A stretch of 64,000 nucleotides of DNA from assembly GCA_035327305.1 (NCBI GenBank), contig DAOLDL010000007.1, forward strand, positions 1-64,000, written 5' to 3'. Below the pieces are notes generated by a model. It was given only the letters and a program-made list of their open reading frames with translations, made no database searches and had not been told where the DNA came from. The DNA comes from CALMUP01 sp035327305 (lineage in GTDB: Bacteria > Verrucomicrobiota > Kiritimatiellia > CAIVKH01). Position 1 is the first letter of the stretch. Every line of letters starts with the position of its first letter. The position numbers and the translations under genes were made by a program. Below are positions 29,369-38,273 of the stretch, piece after piece.

Positions 29369-30041
29369 GATCTGGAATTTCCGGAACTTTGAGTTTAGCG
29401 GTGTTGAAATTCCCGGCCCGGTATTCCGGCAGAATGATTTCACTTTCGGTTTGTCGCAACATTGCCGGTTCAAAGTCCACGCCGAGATAATCACAAACAG
29501 GGTCAAGAGTCGCGCGTGGATTGGCGACCAGGTTCTCAAATTTAATGATGCAGGCGGGACGGCCCATTGCTTGAACCGCTTTTAATACGCGTACCGAATA
29601 ATGCCAGCGGTATGCCGCCTGCTCCCAGGTTTGGCCGGTGCGACGGACTTTGGACTCCACGCACGCTCGTCCATCGCGCATGATAAACACGACATTGAAT
29701 TCGGGCACGGTTTCACACAAAAATCTGTTCAACACATCTGTGTAAGGCGTGTTCAAGGCATTGTGATCTTCAAGTCCAAACAACTGCTCGGTGGTCAGTT
29801 TATTGCCCCAAATCCTGCCGCGGTTTTTTTGAATTTCGTTCAGGCATCCATCGCGAAAGGCCTTGGTGCGATCGGAGAAAATATCCGATCCCTGATGCGC
29901 CATGGCATAGCCGAGAAGATGACTGCATCCGAACAGTTCCATGGCCATGGCGATGCGGGAATTTCCGGACAGGCAGGCGCCCAGCAGAGACGTGCCGCCC
30001 CGCCCCGCGCCAAGGGCAAGAAATGGATTTGGTTTACTCAT
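29319..30041 (-). CDS. Sulfotransferase family protein
   Basis: A 240-residue cytosolic enzyme with the PAPS-binding P-loop LGAGRGGTSLL (10-20) and the 3'-phosphate-binding block VVFIMRDGRACVES; a late IIKFENLVANP matches the family pattern 'yE.L..nP'. It would transfer sulfate from PAPS, probably to a sugar or lipid-linked glycan given the neighbours. ATG at 30041 overlaps the upstream membrane-protein gene by 8 bases and places the P-loop at the normal distance from the N-terminus. No PAPS-synthesis gene lies in the window. Confidence 0.85.
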   Translation of the reverse strand: MSKPNPFLALGAGRGGTSLLGACLSGNSRIAMAMELFGCSHLLGYAMAHQGSDIFSDRTKAFRDGCLNEIQKNRGRIWGNKLTTEQLFGLEDHNALNTPYTDVLNRFLCETVPEFNVVFIMRDGRACVESKVRRTGQTWEQAAYRWHYSVRVLKAVQAMGRPACIIKFENLVANPRATLDPVCDYLGVDFEPAMLRQTESEIILPEYRAGNFNTAKLKVPEIPDHAFAFIKSDLEYCGYI

Positions 30042-31470
30042 TTGCGGTTCCCATTTGTTCGCCATGTTCCCGCGTTCTTTCAATCAGCTTCACATATAGT
30101 GCCGGATCGGGTTTATATTCTCCATCCTGAAAACGCCAGATCGTATCAAACCGATTGAGCATGGCTTGATCATGCGCAGGGTCTATACGATACCGGTTGA
30201 TGTAATTCGGGAGAGGCACATCATACAGACGGCTCAAACCTCGAATAAACCAATGCGCCGCCTCCTCGCTATAAAGTAATCTTTGCGTGTGTTGCAGATA
30301 GTACATACCTTCCCGCTCGGCAATTTGTGTTCGTTCTTTCCACAAAGCTTTGGTTTTGGAGACTCCAGGTAAAATCGCGATAAATGCGACGAGAAGCAGA
30401 AGCCGACAGGCGCCCAGCCCAACAAATCTCCATGCCAGATACATTACGCCGAGCAACACGAGTGTATGCAGGAAAAAAACGGCTCGGTACCAAGTTCCCG
30501 GCTCATTAACGGTCATTAAAATCGCCCGCGATACCGGGAATATAGCGGCCAAATTCAGCAGGATAACCGCGACTAAAAAACTGGATGCCAGTATTCCGGG
30601 GCGACCGCCCTTGCGAATCGCCAGCAAACCTATTCCGCCTGCCATCGCATAAAAAAAGTATCCCAGATAATTCGACCCGAACTGATAAGGAAATACTTTC
30701 AAAAAATGCAAATATTCCAGGAACGTCAAATAGGACTGCTTAACGGTCACATCGGTTCCTACCATCCAATACCGGTACAAGGCGTAACCCACGATCAATG
30801 AGCCGCAGATGACAACGCCACGCCAATCACGACGGACAAGAAACAAGCCGCCAAACATTATGGGAAGGGTCAACGCATAAAACTCCTTGGCCAATGCGGA
30901 AAGTATTGTCAAAACGATAAAAAGCACATACCAGGCGACGGCGCTTACACCTTTCACACGCGAAAATTTCAGGAAAGCAATCAATGCCCATAACGCCAAA
31001 AGGAACCCCTCCACATAGTGGCGGGTGGTTGGATATTGAATGACTACCGACGTCGAAGGCATCATCATCCATACTATAGGGATCAATATTGCCAGAGCCG
31101 GGTCTCGTGCATACCGGAACACAAGATGATGCAAGGTCAGCATCACCAACAACATGGAGACTAAATTGTGCGCGTTAGCTGTCCACCACGAAAAATGAGG
31201 GATGCGACCATCGATCCAATAGGAAAGCATCTGAACAGGTACTACATTGTTCCCCCGTCCAAACGAAAGGACATAACGTGGATTAGTAAAAAGATGCAGG
31301 GGATTGGCCGGTTCAATCGCTTTCAGATACAGAGCAGGATCATCTTCATACCACCAGCGATCCATCAATTCGAGATATGACTCGAAGTAAACCACTCCGG
31401 CCAGTACAACCAGCAAAGCACCTATCCACTTTCTGGAAAAAATCGCCGCTATACGTGACTTTACATTCAA
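30034..31470 (-). CDS. Polytopic membrane protein, probable GT-C glycosyltransferase
   Basis: A 478-residue protein with about ten transmembrane helices. The first periplasmic loop has WWYEDDPALYLKAI, where the DD pair is the expected metal/phosphate site of a GT-C enzyme, and SALAKEFYALTLP matches a conserved 'sKE.....lP' helix of this class; a short soluble tail ends the protein. Start appears to be TTG at 31470, 7 bases after the methyltransferase gene, because no ATG precedes the first helix. Both flanking genes are on the same strand and nearly overlapping, which supports action in the same glycan pathway. Confidence 0.72.
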   Translation of the reverse strand: MNVKSRIAAIFSRKWIGALLVVLAGVVYFESYLELMDRWWYEDDPALYLKAIEPANPLHLFTNPRYVLSFGRGNNVVPVQMLSYWIDGRIPHFSWWTANAHNLVSMLLVMLTLHHLVFRYARDPALAILIPIVWMMMPSTSVVIQYPTTRHYVEGFLLALWALIAFLKFSRVKGVSAVAWYVLFIVLTILSALAKEFYALTLPIMFGGLFLVRRDWRGVVICGSLIVGYALYRYWMVGTDVTVKQSYLTFLEYLHFLKVFPYQFGSNYLGYFFYAMAGGIGLLAIRKGGRPGILASSFLVAVILLNLAAIFPVSRAILMTVNEPGTWYRAVFFLHTLVLLGVMYLAWRFVGLGACRLLLLVAFIAILPGVSKTKALWKERTQIAEREGMYYLQHTQRLLYSEEAAHWFIRGLSRLYDVPLPNYINRYRIDPAHDQAMLNRFDTIWRFQDGEYKPDPALYVKLIERTREHGEQMGTANE

Positions 31471-31477
31471 GGTGAGG

Positions 31478-32713
31478 TCACATCGGTTTGCGGGCTATCA
31501 GACAGTGACCGGCCGCCACTTCGGTCATGGCTTCGGCGGACAACCGGTGGATGAAGGGAATTTCCTTTTGGTAGAAGGTCTCGAATTGCGGTAATTGAAA
31601 AATATCCTTCACTTTAAGGTTTTCAAAGGTGCGGCGTTCGACTTCAGGCAGTCCTTTGATATAAGAAAACAGCATCCATCGAATGGATTGAATAGGATGC
31701 AGGGAAAGCGGTACGTAAACTTCGTCGATGTCCAGCATGGGGAAAAGATTCTTCATTCCCTCCGCCGTCATATTATAATAGTGGTGCGGATATCCATGTA
31801 ATGGTTGCATGAATGGCACGGAACAGAACATTACGCCGCCCGGTTTTAATACACGACTCATTTCCGCCGCGCTTAGAAATGGATCCTTCACATGTTCCAG
31901 CACCGCCACACTGATCACGCCATCGAGGGAGTTGTCCGCGAACGGAAGCTTTTCCGCCACGCCAAGCACATCCGTCGACGAATATTTGACGATCTCGTAA
32001 TTGATCACATTGGGATAACAGACTTTTCGCAATCCAGCGCCGCAATCGAGGAAAAGCTGGTCCGGATGGGCAGTGATAATGTCGATGATCCGCTGATCAT
32101 AGTCCCAACTTGAAATATTGTCAGTGTGATCGATGGAAAAGGTGGTCTTGAAATCCTCGGCGAGGAAGTCAACCATCCCATTTTCTATTGGATATGTGCG
32201 ACCGGAACTCGTCGCCTGCAGAACATCACCGTCAACGATCAGCGGTTCGCCGGACTCGGGACAGCGAAGCAAATCACGATAAAGCAGGAACTTGGCCGCC
32301 CGGTCCGCCTCCCGATCGATTACCCGAATGGCTTCCTGCGTGGTATCACCATCAGCAAAAGTCACAACCGCGGTCAGTTCAGCGGAAGAGTTTTTCCCAA
32401 GCCATTCACCGATCATGCGTGTGCAAACGAACCCTTGGTGGCATGGGAACTGAAAACGAAGGAAGTATTCCACATCCGGGCGAGGTTCCAATTCTGCTTG
32501 AAACTCGCTACCGACAGCATCCCGTATAATCACCGACTTGACCGGTCGGATAGAGGCAACCCATCCCCTCACCCCTTTTTGGCGATCCCAAAGTTCCGGG
32601 GTGAGCGGATGGTTTAGCCTAATCAATTGAGATGGCTGTTTTCTAAACTTGCGCATCAGGCTGTGTACTTGACACCCAACCAACCGCAACCCATTCTGCA
32701 AAATAGCATTCAT
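31478..32713 (-). CDS. SAM-dependent methyltransferase with Trm112-like segment
   Basis: A 411-residue protein. After an N-terminal region of unknown fold, a Trm112-like strand pair (LLRCPESGEPLIVDGD...YPIENGMVDFL, about 150-185) precedes a class I methyltransferase domain with FLDCGAGLR (motif I), AEKLPFADNSLDGVISVAVLEHVKDP (motifs II/III) and RVLKPGGVMFCSVPF. The Trm112-like element and the SAM fold are often fused in surface-glycan clusters. ATG at 32713 is preferred over a GTG four codons upstream. It is divergent from a GT2 gene with only 23 bases between the two starts. Confidence 0.85.
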   Translation of the reverse strand: MNAILQNGLRLVGCQVHSLMRKFRKQPSQLIRLNHPLTPELWDRQKGVRGWVASIRPVKSVIIRDAVGSEFQAELEPRPDVEYFLRFQFPCHQGFVCTRMIGEWLGKNSSAELTAVVTFADGDTTQEAIRVIDREADRAAKFLLYRDLLRCPESGEPLIVDGDVLQATSSGRTYPIENGMVDFLAEDFKTTFSIDHTDNISSWDYDQRIIDIITAHPDQLFLDCGAGLRKVCYPNVINYEIVKYSSTDVLGVAEKLPFADNSLDGVISVAVLEHVKDPFLSAAEMSRVLKPGGVMFCSVPFMQPLHGYPHHYYNMTAEGMKNLFPMLDIDEVYVPLSLHPIQSIRWMLFSYIKGLPEVERRTFENLKVKDIFQLPQFETFYQKEIPFIHRLSAEAMTEVAAGHCLIARKPM

Positions 32714-32736
32714 AAATCGGTACACATTACGAAACT

Positions 32737-33636
32737 ATGACAATTCACGTCGTATTACTCAACTGGAATCAGGGCGAACCTGTTCGAACCCTGGTACAAC
32801 GCCTGCTTTCGTGGACATCTCTGCCGTTACAGCCATGGATTGTGGATAATGCCTCCACCGATCAAGCGAGTCGATTATTACCTTCGGATTTTCCGCAAGT
32901 TAATCATTTTCGCAATGAATTTAATCTGGGATACGCTGGAGGTATCAACACAGCGCTGACTGCCATCAAAGAAGTCGCCGAACCGAACGACCTCATTCTT
33001 CTCTTGAATAACGACATCCAGATTGTTGAGGAAACGTTGACGGTATTGCAGGATTGCCTCGCCCAACATCCGGATGCCGGCATGATCGGACCCGTTCTTT
33101 TGGAAGGATCATCCGAAAATCCCGGAAAATCCTGGGGAGGACGCAACATTGGCGATCACATTTATACCCGCATCAGCAAGCCCCCCTCGTTCATCCCAGA
33201 AGACGGTTGCATTCCGGTCGATTATGTACCCGGTACAATCTTGCTTTTCAGGAAATCGCTACTCGACCTTATCGGATTGCTGGACGAGGATTTCTTTTTC
33301 AGCGGTGAAATTGCCGACTATGCGTTACGAGCCAGAAAAGCCGGTCAGATTTGCCTGGTTTGCACAGGCGTGGAAGTGGCTCATCATGCCCATGACGAAC
33401 ACGGACATCGTGGCACACTTTATTTATATTATTCGCTTCGCAACCGATTTTTGTACATTCGCAAACATGCGGCAAATCACAAGTGGTTGTTCATAAAATG
33501 GTCCGTGCTGGGGTTGGGCATGGCGGCTCGTCAACTGCTGGGTGGGAATTTGTCGGGAATTCGCGCCGTTATGCTGGCATTAACCGACGGGTGGCGAAAT
33601 AAATTTGGCAATCGCAATGAACTCTTCACACGTTGA
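32737..33636 (+). CDS. Glycosyltransferase family 2 (rhamnosyltransferase-like)
   Basis: A 299-residue GT-A fold enzyme with the family N-terminus VVLLNWNQGE, WIVDNASTDQ, FNLGYAGGINTAL and the nucleotide/metal site LLLNNDIQI (D in NND). PGTILLFRKSLLDLIGLLDEDFFF and a later HHAHDEHGHRG complete the acceptor/C-terminal blocks. The profile fits cytoplasmic enzymes that extend a lipid-linked glycan. The last 20 bases overlap the start of the next GT2 gene. First gene of a three-gene plus-strand unit. Confidence 0.9.
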   Translation: MTIHVVLLNWNQGEPVRTLVQRLLSWTSLPLQPWIVDNASTDQASRLLPSDFPQVNHFRNEFNLGYAGGINTALTAIKEVAEPNDLILLLNNDIQIVEETLTVLQDCLAQHPDAGMIGPVLLEGSSENPGKSWGGRNIGDHIYTRISKPPSFIPEDGCIPVDYVPGTILLFRKSLLDLIGLLDEDFFFSGEIADYALRARKAGQICLVCTGVEVAHHAHDEHGHRGTLYLYYSLRNRFLYIRKHAANHKWLFIKWSVLGLGMAARQLLGGNLSGIRAVMLALTDGWRNKFGNRNELFTR

Positions 33637-34618
33637 AATAACCATCGTCATCCCAAACTGGAATGGACATAAATGGCTTCCGGATTGCCTGGATGCACTG
33701 CAACGCCAAACCTTCCGCAATTTCAGAACTGTGATTATCGACAATGGCTCTGTGGATGGCTCTGTGGAATGGGTCAAACAACATCATCCCGGCATTCGGT
33801 TAATGGAACTTGGTGAAAACACGGGATTTGCCCATGCCGTAAATATTGGCATTCAATCAGCCGATTCGCCGTATGTTGCCCTGCTTAACACCGACACCGA
33901 GGCTGATCCGGCATGGCTGGATAATCTTTATCGCGCATTGCGAGATTCCGACGAGTCCGTTGGTGCGGTATGCGGTAAAATGCTGATGAAAAGTCGGCCC
34001 GACCGAATCGAAAACGCGGGCGACACCTTGTCATGGCAATTTGCCGCGGAAAAGCGTGGATACAACCAACCCGCTCACTTATACAATCAGGCAGAGGAAG
34101 TTTTTTCCTGCTGTGCCGGAGCCGCGTTGTACCGGAAATCCTTTTTGGATAAGACCTCTGGTTTTGACCGCAACTTTTTTGCCTACCTGGAGGACATCGA
34201 TCTCGGCTTGCGCGGCCGGTTAATGGGCTACCGATACAAATATGAACCTTCGGCGATCGTTTTGCATCAGGGACACGGCAGTGGTATGCCATCTGCGTGG
34301 TACGTTCGATTGACTACAGCCAACCGATTACGACTGTTGTTTAAAAATACTCCCGGACATCTGATTTTGAGGCGATTTCACTCGATCCTTTACGGTCAAT
34401 GGTACTTTCTGGTGTGCCAACGTCGCCCCATCGCGACCTTGTCGGGGTATCTGGACTTTATAATGGCCATGCCCCAAGTTCTACGGCAACGACGAGTTAT
34501 CCGCGCTTCATCCAAAATTTCATCGGATGAAATTGACGCATTGTTACTACCGAAAATGTGTCAACCCGGCTTGTTCAAGGCTATTATCAATCGTATAATC
34601 AGGAAAGCGACCCCGTGA
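33617..34618 (+). CDS. Glycosyltransferase family 2
   Basis: A 333-residue enzyme similar in layout to its neighbour: IVIPNWNGHKWLPDCL, TVIIDNGSVDGS, NTGFAHAVNIGI, LLNTDTEADP (DxD-like site) and NFFAYLEDIDLGLRGRLMGY with the catalytic ED pair. Basic patches near the C-terminus suit membrane association. ATG at 33617 overlaps the previous gene by 20 bases. The following gene starts within the stop codon (GTGA), so the three transferases are coupled. The sugars transferred cannot be read from sequence. Confidence 0.92.
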   Translation: MNSSHVEITIVIPNWNGHKWLPDCLDALQRQTFRNFRTVIIDNGSVDGSVEWVKQHHPGIRLMELGENTGFAHAVNIGIQSADSPYVALLNTDTEADPAWLDNLYRALRDSDESVGAVCGKMLMKSRPDRIENAGDTLSWQFAAEKRGYNQPAHLYNQAEEVFSCCAGAALYRKSFLDKTSGFDRNFFAYLEDIDLGLRGRLMGYRYKYEPSAIVLHQGHGSGMPSAWYVRLTTANRLRLLFKNTPGHLILRRFHSILYGQWYFLVCQRRPIATLSGYLDFIMAMPQVLRQRRVIRASSKISSDEIDALLLPKMCQPGLFKAIINRIIRKATP

Positions 34619-35625
34619 ATCGAATTCTGTTTTTAAGCACAGCCCCGCCGCCTGCCCTGGATGGAACCGACGCCATGTTTCAGGACATCCAGCTATTAAT
34701 CGACCGGTTTGGCGGCTTGCTCATGAGCATATACCCTTTGCGCACGCCTTCCCGTTTTGTTCCGCATTGGTTGATGGGCTTGCACAACGCTTCGGCGCTC
34801 AAATCAGCAATGAAGCATGCATCATTGATTCACGTGTTCAGCGCAACGCTCAAACCGCTTCCATGCATTCGCAACTTCAAGGGACCGATCATATACACCG
34901 TGACGGCCTCCACGGGAGAACATATCACAAGCTCATGGTTTAACCGCCACCGGGTCACTGTGGTTGTAAATAATGCTCATGATGCGGAACGTTTAAGAAA
35001 TAAAGGGGTTAATCAAGTCGCCATGATTCTACCGGGGATGGCGTTGTCCCACCTTACCTACACGCCGGTTGAAATAAATCCATTTAAACTTATGGTCGGT
35101 TCCGCTCCTTGGACAAAAGCGCAATTCAAAACCAAGGGCATTGACGCTTTGTTGTCGGCGGTGCAGGAAATTCCGGAACTGAATCTGGTATTGCTGTGGC
35201 GGAAGTGGTGGTATGACGAAATAGTCAACAAAGTTAAAAGCCTTGGACTGGAGTCGCGGGTTGAAATTTTCAACGAATGGAAAAATGTAAATGAAGTGCT
35301 GGCCGGCTGTCATGCCGCAACCGTATTGGCCGAACATAACCGCCTCGTCAAAGCCTGGCCGCATTCCGCGATTGAATCATTGGCGGCGGGCAAACCAGCG
35401 CTGTTGAGCCGCGTCATTCCCATGGCTGAATTTGTGGAGAAGAATCGAGCCGGCGCCGTCGTAAATTCATTGGACCCTCGCGATGTTATTTTGGGCATTC
35501 GCGAATTGATGAGGGATTATGATAGTATGAACGGTTCTCGCCTTCAAACAATGGCCGCAACGCACTTTGATGCTTCCGCCATGCTAACCGCTTACGATCA
35601 GCTTTACGGCAAAGTCGGCACTTAG
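34615..35625 (+). CDS. Glycosyltransferase, GT4/GT-B type
   Basis: A 336-residue GT-B fold enzyme. The C-terminal half has the nucleotide-sugar region NEWKNVNEVLAGCHAATVLAEHNRLVKAWPHSAIESLAAGKPALLSRV, which contains the 'E.la.GkPvl' pattern of GT4; the N-terminal half is more divergent (FLSTAPPPALDGTDAMF). The GTG at 34615 is chosen since it overlaps the previous stop as GTGA; the frame upstream is unrelated. The stop overlaps the stop of the opposite-strand protease gene by 4 bases (35622-35625). Confidence 0.85.
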   Translation: MNRILFLSTAPPPALDGTDAMFQDIQLLIDRFGGLLMSIYPLRTPSRFVPHWLMGLHNASALKSAMKHASLIHVFSATLKPLPCIRNFKGPIIYTVTASTGEHITSSWFNRHRVTVVVNNAHDAERLRNKGVNQVAMILPGMALSHLTYTPVEINPFKLMVGSAPWTKAQFKTKGIDALLSAVQEIPELNLVLLWRKWWYDEIVNKVKSLGLESRVEIFNEWKNVNEVLAGCHAATVLAEHNRLVKAWPHSAIESLAAGKPALLSRVIPMAEFVEKNRAGAVVNSLDPRDVILGIRELMRDYDSMNGSRLQTMAATHFDASAMLTAYDQLYGKVGT

Positions 35626-38219
35626 TCGCCGATGCGTGGGGTTGTCGCACCGTTCCAACCCCATTGTTGTGCCCACGCAATGACTTGCCCATTCACGGTG
35701 CGCACATACCATCGGGCGGTTTGGCGATCAAGCACGGCGAGATCGGCGCGTCCATCGCCATTGTAATCACCGGCGACCGGCAAAGCTCCATTCCAACCCC
35801 ATTGAATTTTCCAGCCGATCAGGTTTCCGCTTGCGCCCAAGATGTACCACGTTCCATCAGTTGCATTAAATACGGCGAGATCCGAACGACCATCGCCATT
35901 GTAATCGCCGGGGACAGTGATGGCACCCGACCATCCCCATTGCCGACGCCAAAGGATAACTTGATTTTGAACGGTTTTCGCGTACCAGAAACCTCCGATA
36001 GTATCGAATACGGCCAGATCATGGGAGCCGTTGCCGTTGTAATCACCCGGAACAGGTTTTGCCCCGCTCCAACCCCATTGATTTTTCCATGTGATAACCG
36101 GACCCGAAACATTCTTGATGTACCAGTATGCTCCCACCGCATCGAATACGGCCTGATCCCAGCGCCCATCGCCATTGTAGTCACCGGGAACCAGCCTGGC
36201 GGTACTCCACCCCCACTGATTGTTCACGGATATCGCATTTCCATGAACATTTTTCATATACCAGTTTCCTGTCGGAATTTCGAATACAGATAGATCCCAA
36301 CGTCCATCGCCGTTATAATCGCCGGGCACCGGAACGGTGACGGAATACCCCCATTGCTCCGCCCAGCTTATGATCGGCCCGTTTATGCTTCGGGTGTACC
36401 AACGTCCTAATTGGTTGTCATAAGCGACCAGATCGCTACGTCCATTTCCGCTGTAATCATTATAAACCGATTTTGTTACTGATTGACCTGGATCATGCAT
36501 CATCCAGTTCAGCGCAATGTTTCCCCAAGCGCCTTGATAACCATCCACGGCAATCATGTACTCGACGCCCGACTGGGCAAAGAATGCCACACGGCTTTGT
36601 TTGTTCGGGATATCATCGTCGCCCGATACAATTCGAGTTAACTGGGTTAAAGATACTCCGGTATAAACCGCCAACAAGGTGTCGAACGTGCTGCCGAATG
36701 TGGTGAAAGTGACAAGTCCGTTTGAAGGAGCCGTCCATCTCCACCAAACGGAATTGAAACCGGTTTGATCATCGTGATTCGGTTCAGCCGGCTCACGGGT
36801 GGCAATGTCATTACGACCCAGCGCCTGACCAAATGTGCCGTTGATAGGTGTTGCATTGGCAAAATGATCATTCACAATCGGCGCGGAAGGGGCAATCCAT
36901 CGCTGAACCAATGGAAATGAAAGATCAAAGCGCCCGAACTCATCGTATCCATTCATATTATTGCAAGACGCGGTGCCACCCCAGAGTTGCCCGATCACTT
37001 GGCGCGATGCATTCAACAAAGGTGCGCCACTACCACCGGCTTCGGTACTGCCGGAATTCCATATCACCCGCCAGAAACTTCCCGCCAGGGAATTGATGGC
37101 CCCATAGCTTATTCGCTTGAAGCTGTTGTCGGGATGGTGAATTGAGCGAACCGGATTCCCGATACCGGGAGGCGATGAATTCCATCCGGCATACGTTACT
37201 CCGCCGGGACTGTTCTGGCGCAGTCTCAACAATGCAAAATCCGAGCCGGCGGAACGACTGCGCGCCGCCAACAACACCGCACCACCACCGGTTCGAGGTA
37301 CGCTGGCTAAATTCGGCACAGACCCGCCGCATGCGGTGGTTGTATAGAACCAATAAAACTCCGTGGCATCGGCTTGCGTTTGACTGGAAATACAATGTTG
37401 AGCCGTGAGAAAGTAATCAACAAAGTTATTAAGATTGTTGTTCATCAAAATTCCCGTACACCAAATGAGACTTGATGCCGTAATGGATCCAATGCCTGCT
37501 ACGCCAGCCGCGGTAGAACGCCACGCGGAATCAGCGCAGTTGACATCGTTGTGACACGGACCGAGCTTGGCAACGGCCCAGGTTTCCACAGGTTCATAAA
37601 CATGACCAATATCTCCCAGGGAAAATTGCACGGTATCGAGGGGCACGCCGGAGGGAACCACGCATTGCAGATACACCACTTCAGAGAACAACGATTCAGT
37701 CCAGAGCATGGAATTTTTATCCAAATCCCGTGCGAAATAAGGTCCGACCACCTCGCCGGGATTCAAAGCATTTACCGCCTGGAGATAAACGCCTGACGGC
37801 AATGTTGCAGACACCACCTGTATACGCAAGGCTTCGGCGCCACCCGATTGCAGTGCAATGGTGAACACTCGATTACCGTCGGCAGAGATTTGCCACTGAC
37901 TTTCAGGGTATCCGGACAGTCGTATCGGTGCAGGCAATGGTCTTCGCACACCAATTTGAAACCCACCCTTTTCCTGATTCTTATGCTTGATTTCACGCCA
38001 ATCCGGTGCAGGAAGATAAATCCAGTCCGCAACACGGATTGAATCCTGCCGGGAAACTTTGCCGGATGACGCCTGATGTTTGGACGTCCGCATGGCTTGC
38101 GCAGGTTTCCTTGCCTCGCCCAGTTCAGGAAATTTGGACGCCTGCGTTATTTCCGGAAGAGTGAATCCCAGAGACAAAACGACACAACCCATTGCGAAAT
38201 AAGTACCTTTGCCAGCCAT
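35622..38219 (-). CDS. Secreted trypsin-like serine protease with PPC domain and FG-GAP-like repeats
   Basis: An 865-residue exported protein with a signal peptide (MAGKGTYFAMGCVVLSLGF...). After a propeptide-like region (about 30-215) comes a lysyl-endopeptidase-like S1 domain: His in YFLTAQHC, Asp in GSDFALLRL, Ser in AGGSGAPLL. A pre-peptidase C-terminal (PPC)-like domain follows (NDHFANATPI...VWWRWTAP...FDTLLAVYTG...YMIAVDGYQG). Six 46-residue repeats of the type DYNGDGRxDLAVFD...WYxxxxxG...QWGWxG end the protein and probably form a calcium-binding propeller-like unit. It acts outside the cell or on the surface. No sorting signal follows the repeats. It lies 54 bases after a sulfotransferase gene. 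Confidence 0.9.
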   Translation of the reverse strand: MAGKGTYFAMGCVVLSLGFTLPEITQASKFPELGEARKPAQAMRTSKHQASSGKVSRQDSIRVADWIYLPAPDWREIKHKNQEKGGFQIGVRRPLPAPIRLSGYPESQWQISADGNRVFTIALQSGGAEALRIQVVSATLPSGVYLQAVNALNPGEVVGPYFARDLDKNSMLWTESLFSEVVYLQCVVPSGVPLDTVQFSLGDIGHVYEPVETWAVAKLGPCHNDVNCADSAWRSTAAGVAGIGSITASSLIWCTGILMNNNLNNFVDYFLTAQHCISSQTQADATEFYWFYTTTACGGSVPNLASVPRTGGGAVLLAARSRSAGSDFALLRLRQNSPGGVTYAGWNSSPPGIGNPVRSIHHPDNSFKRISYGAINSLAGSFWRVIWNSGSTEAGGSGAPLLNASRQVIGQLWGGTASCNNMNGYDEFGRFDLSFPLVQRWIAPSAPIVNDHFANATPINGTFGQALGRNDIATREPAEPNHDDQTGFNSVWWRWTAPSNGLVTFTTFGSTFDTLLAVYTGVSLTQLTRIVSGDDDIPNKQSRVAFFAQSGVEYMIAVDGYQGAWGNIALNWMMHDPGQSVTKSVYNDYSGNGRSDLVAYDNQLGRWYTRSINGPIISWAEQWGYSVTVPVPGDYNGDGRWDLSVFEIPTGNWYMKNVHGNAISVNNQWGWSTARLVPGDYNGDGRWDQAVFDAVGAYWYIKNVSGPVITWKNQWGWSGAKPVPGDYNGNGSHDLAVFDTIGGFWYAKTVQNQVILWRRQWGWSGAITVPGDYNGDGRSDLAVFNATDGTWYILGASGNLIGWKIQWGWNGALPVAGDYNGDGRADLAVLDRQTARWYVRTVNGQVIAWAQQWGWNGATTPRIGD
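35625..36458 (-). repeat. Six tandem coding repeats of 138 bases in the protease gene
   Basis: The repeats code 46 residues each (the last is 48), from residue 588 to 865. Each starts with DYxGxGxxDL, a calcium-loop FG-GAP/VCBS pattern, and contains a WY pair and QWGW. The first is the most divergent. Protein identity is high for repeats 2-5, while codon use differs, so recent duplication is unlikely but assembly collapse is possible in this stretch. Confidence 0.9.
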
Positions 38220-38273
38220 ACTACAAAGATACCCCGTTTTTGAGTATTTGCGAAGACCGGCAAGTAAATCTTT

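Noticed and set aside
35625..36458. The 138-base repeats as a CRISPR-like array or a variable-number DNA repeat
   Set aside because: The periodicity is at the protein level, in frame and without spacers; the DNA copies differ at many positions.
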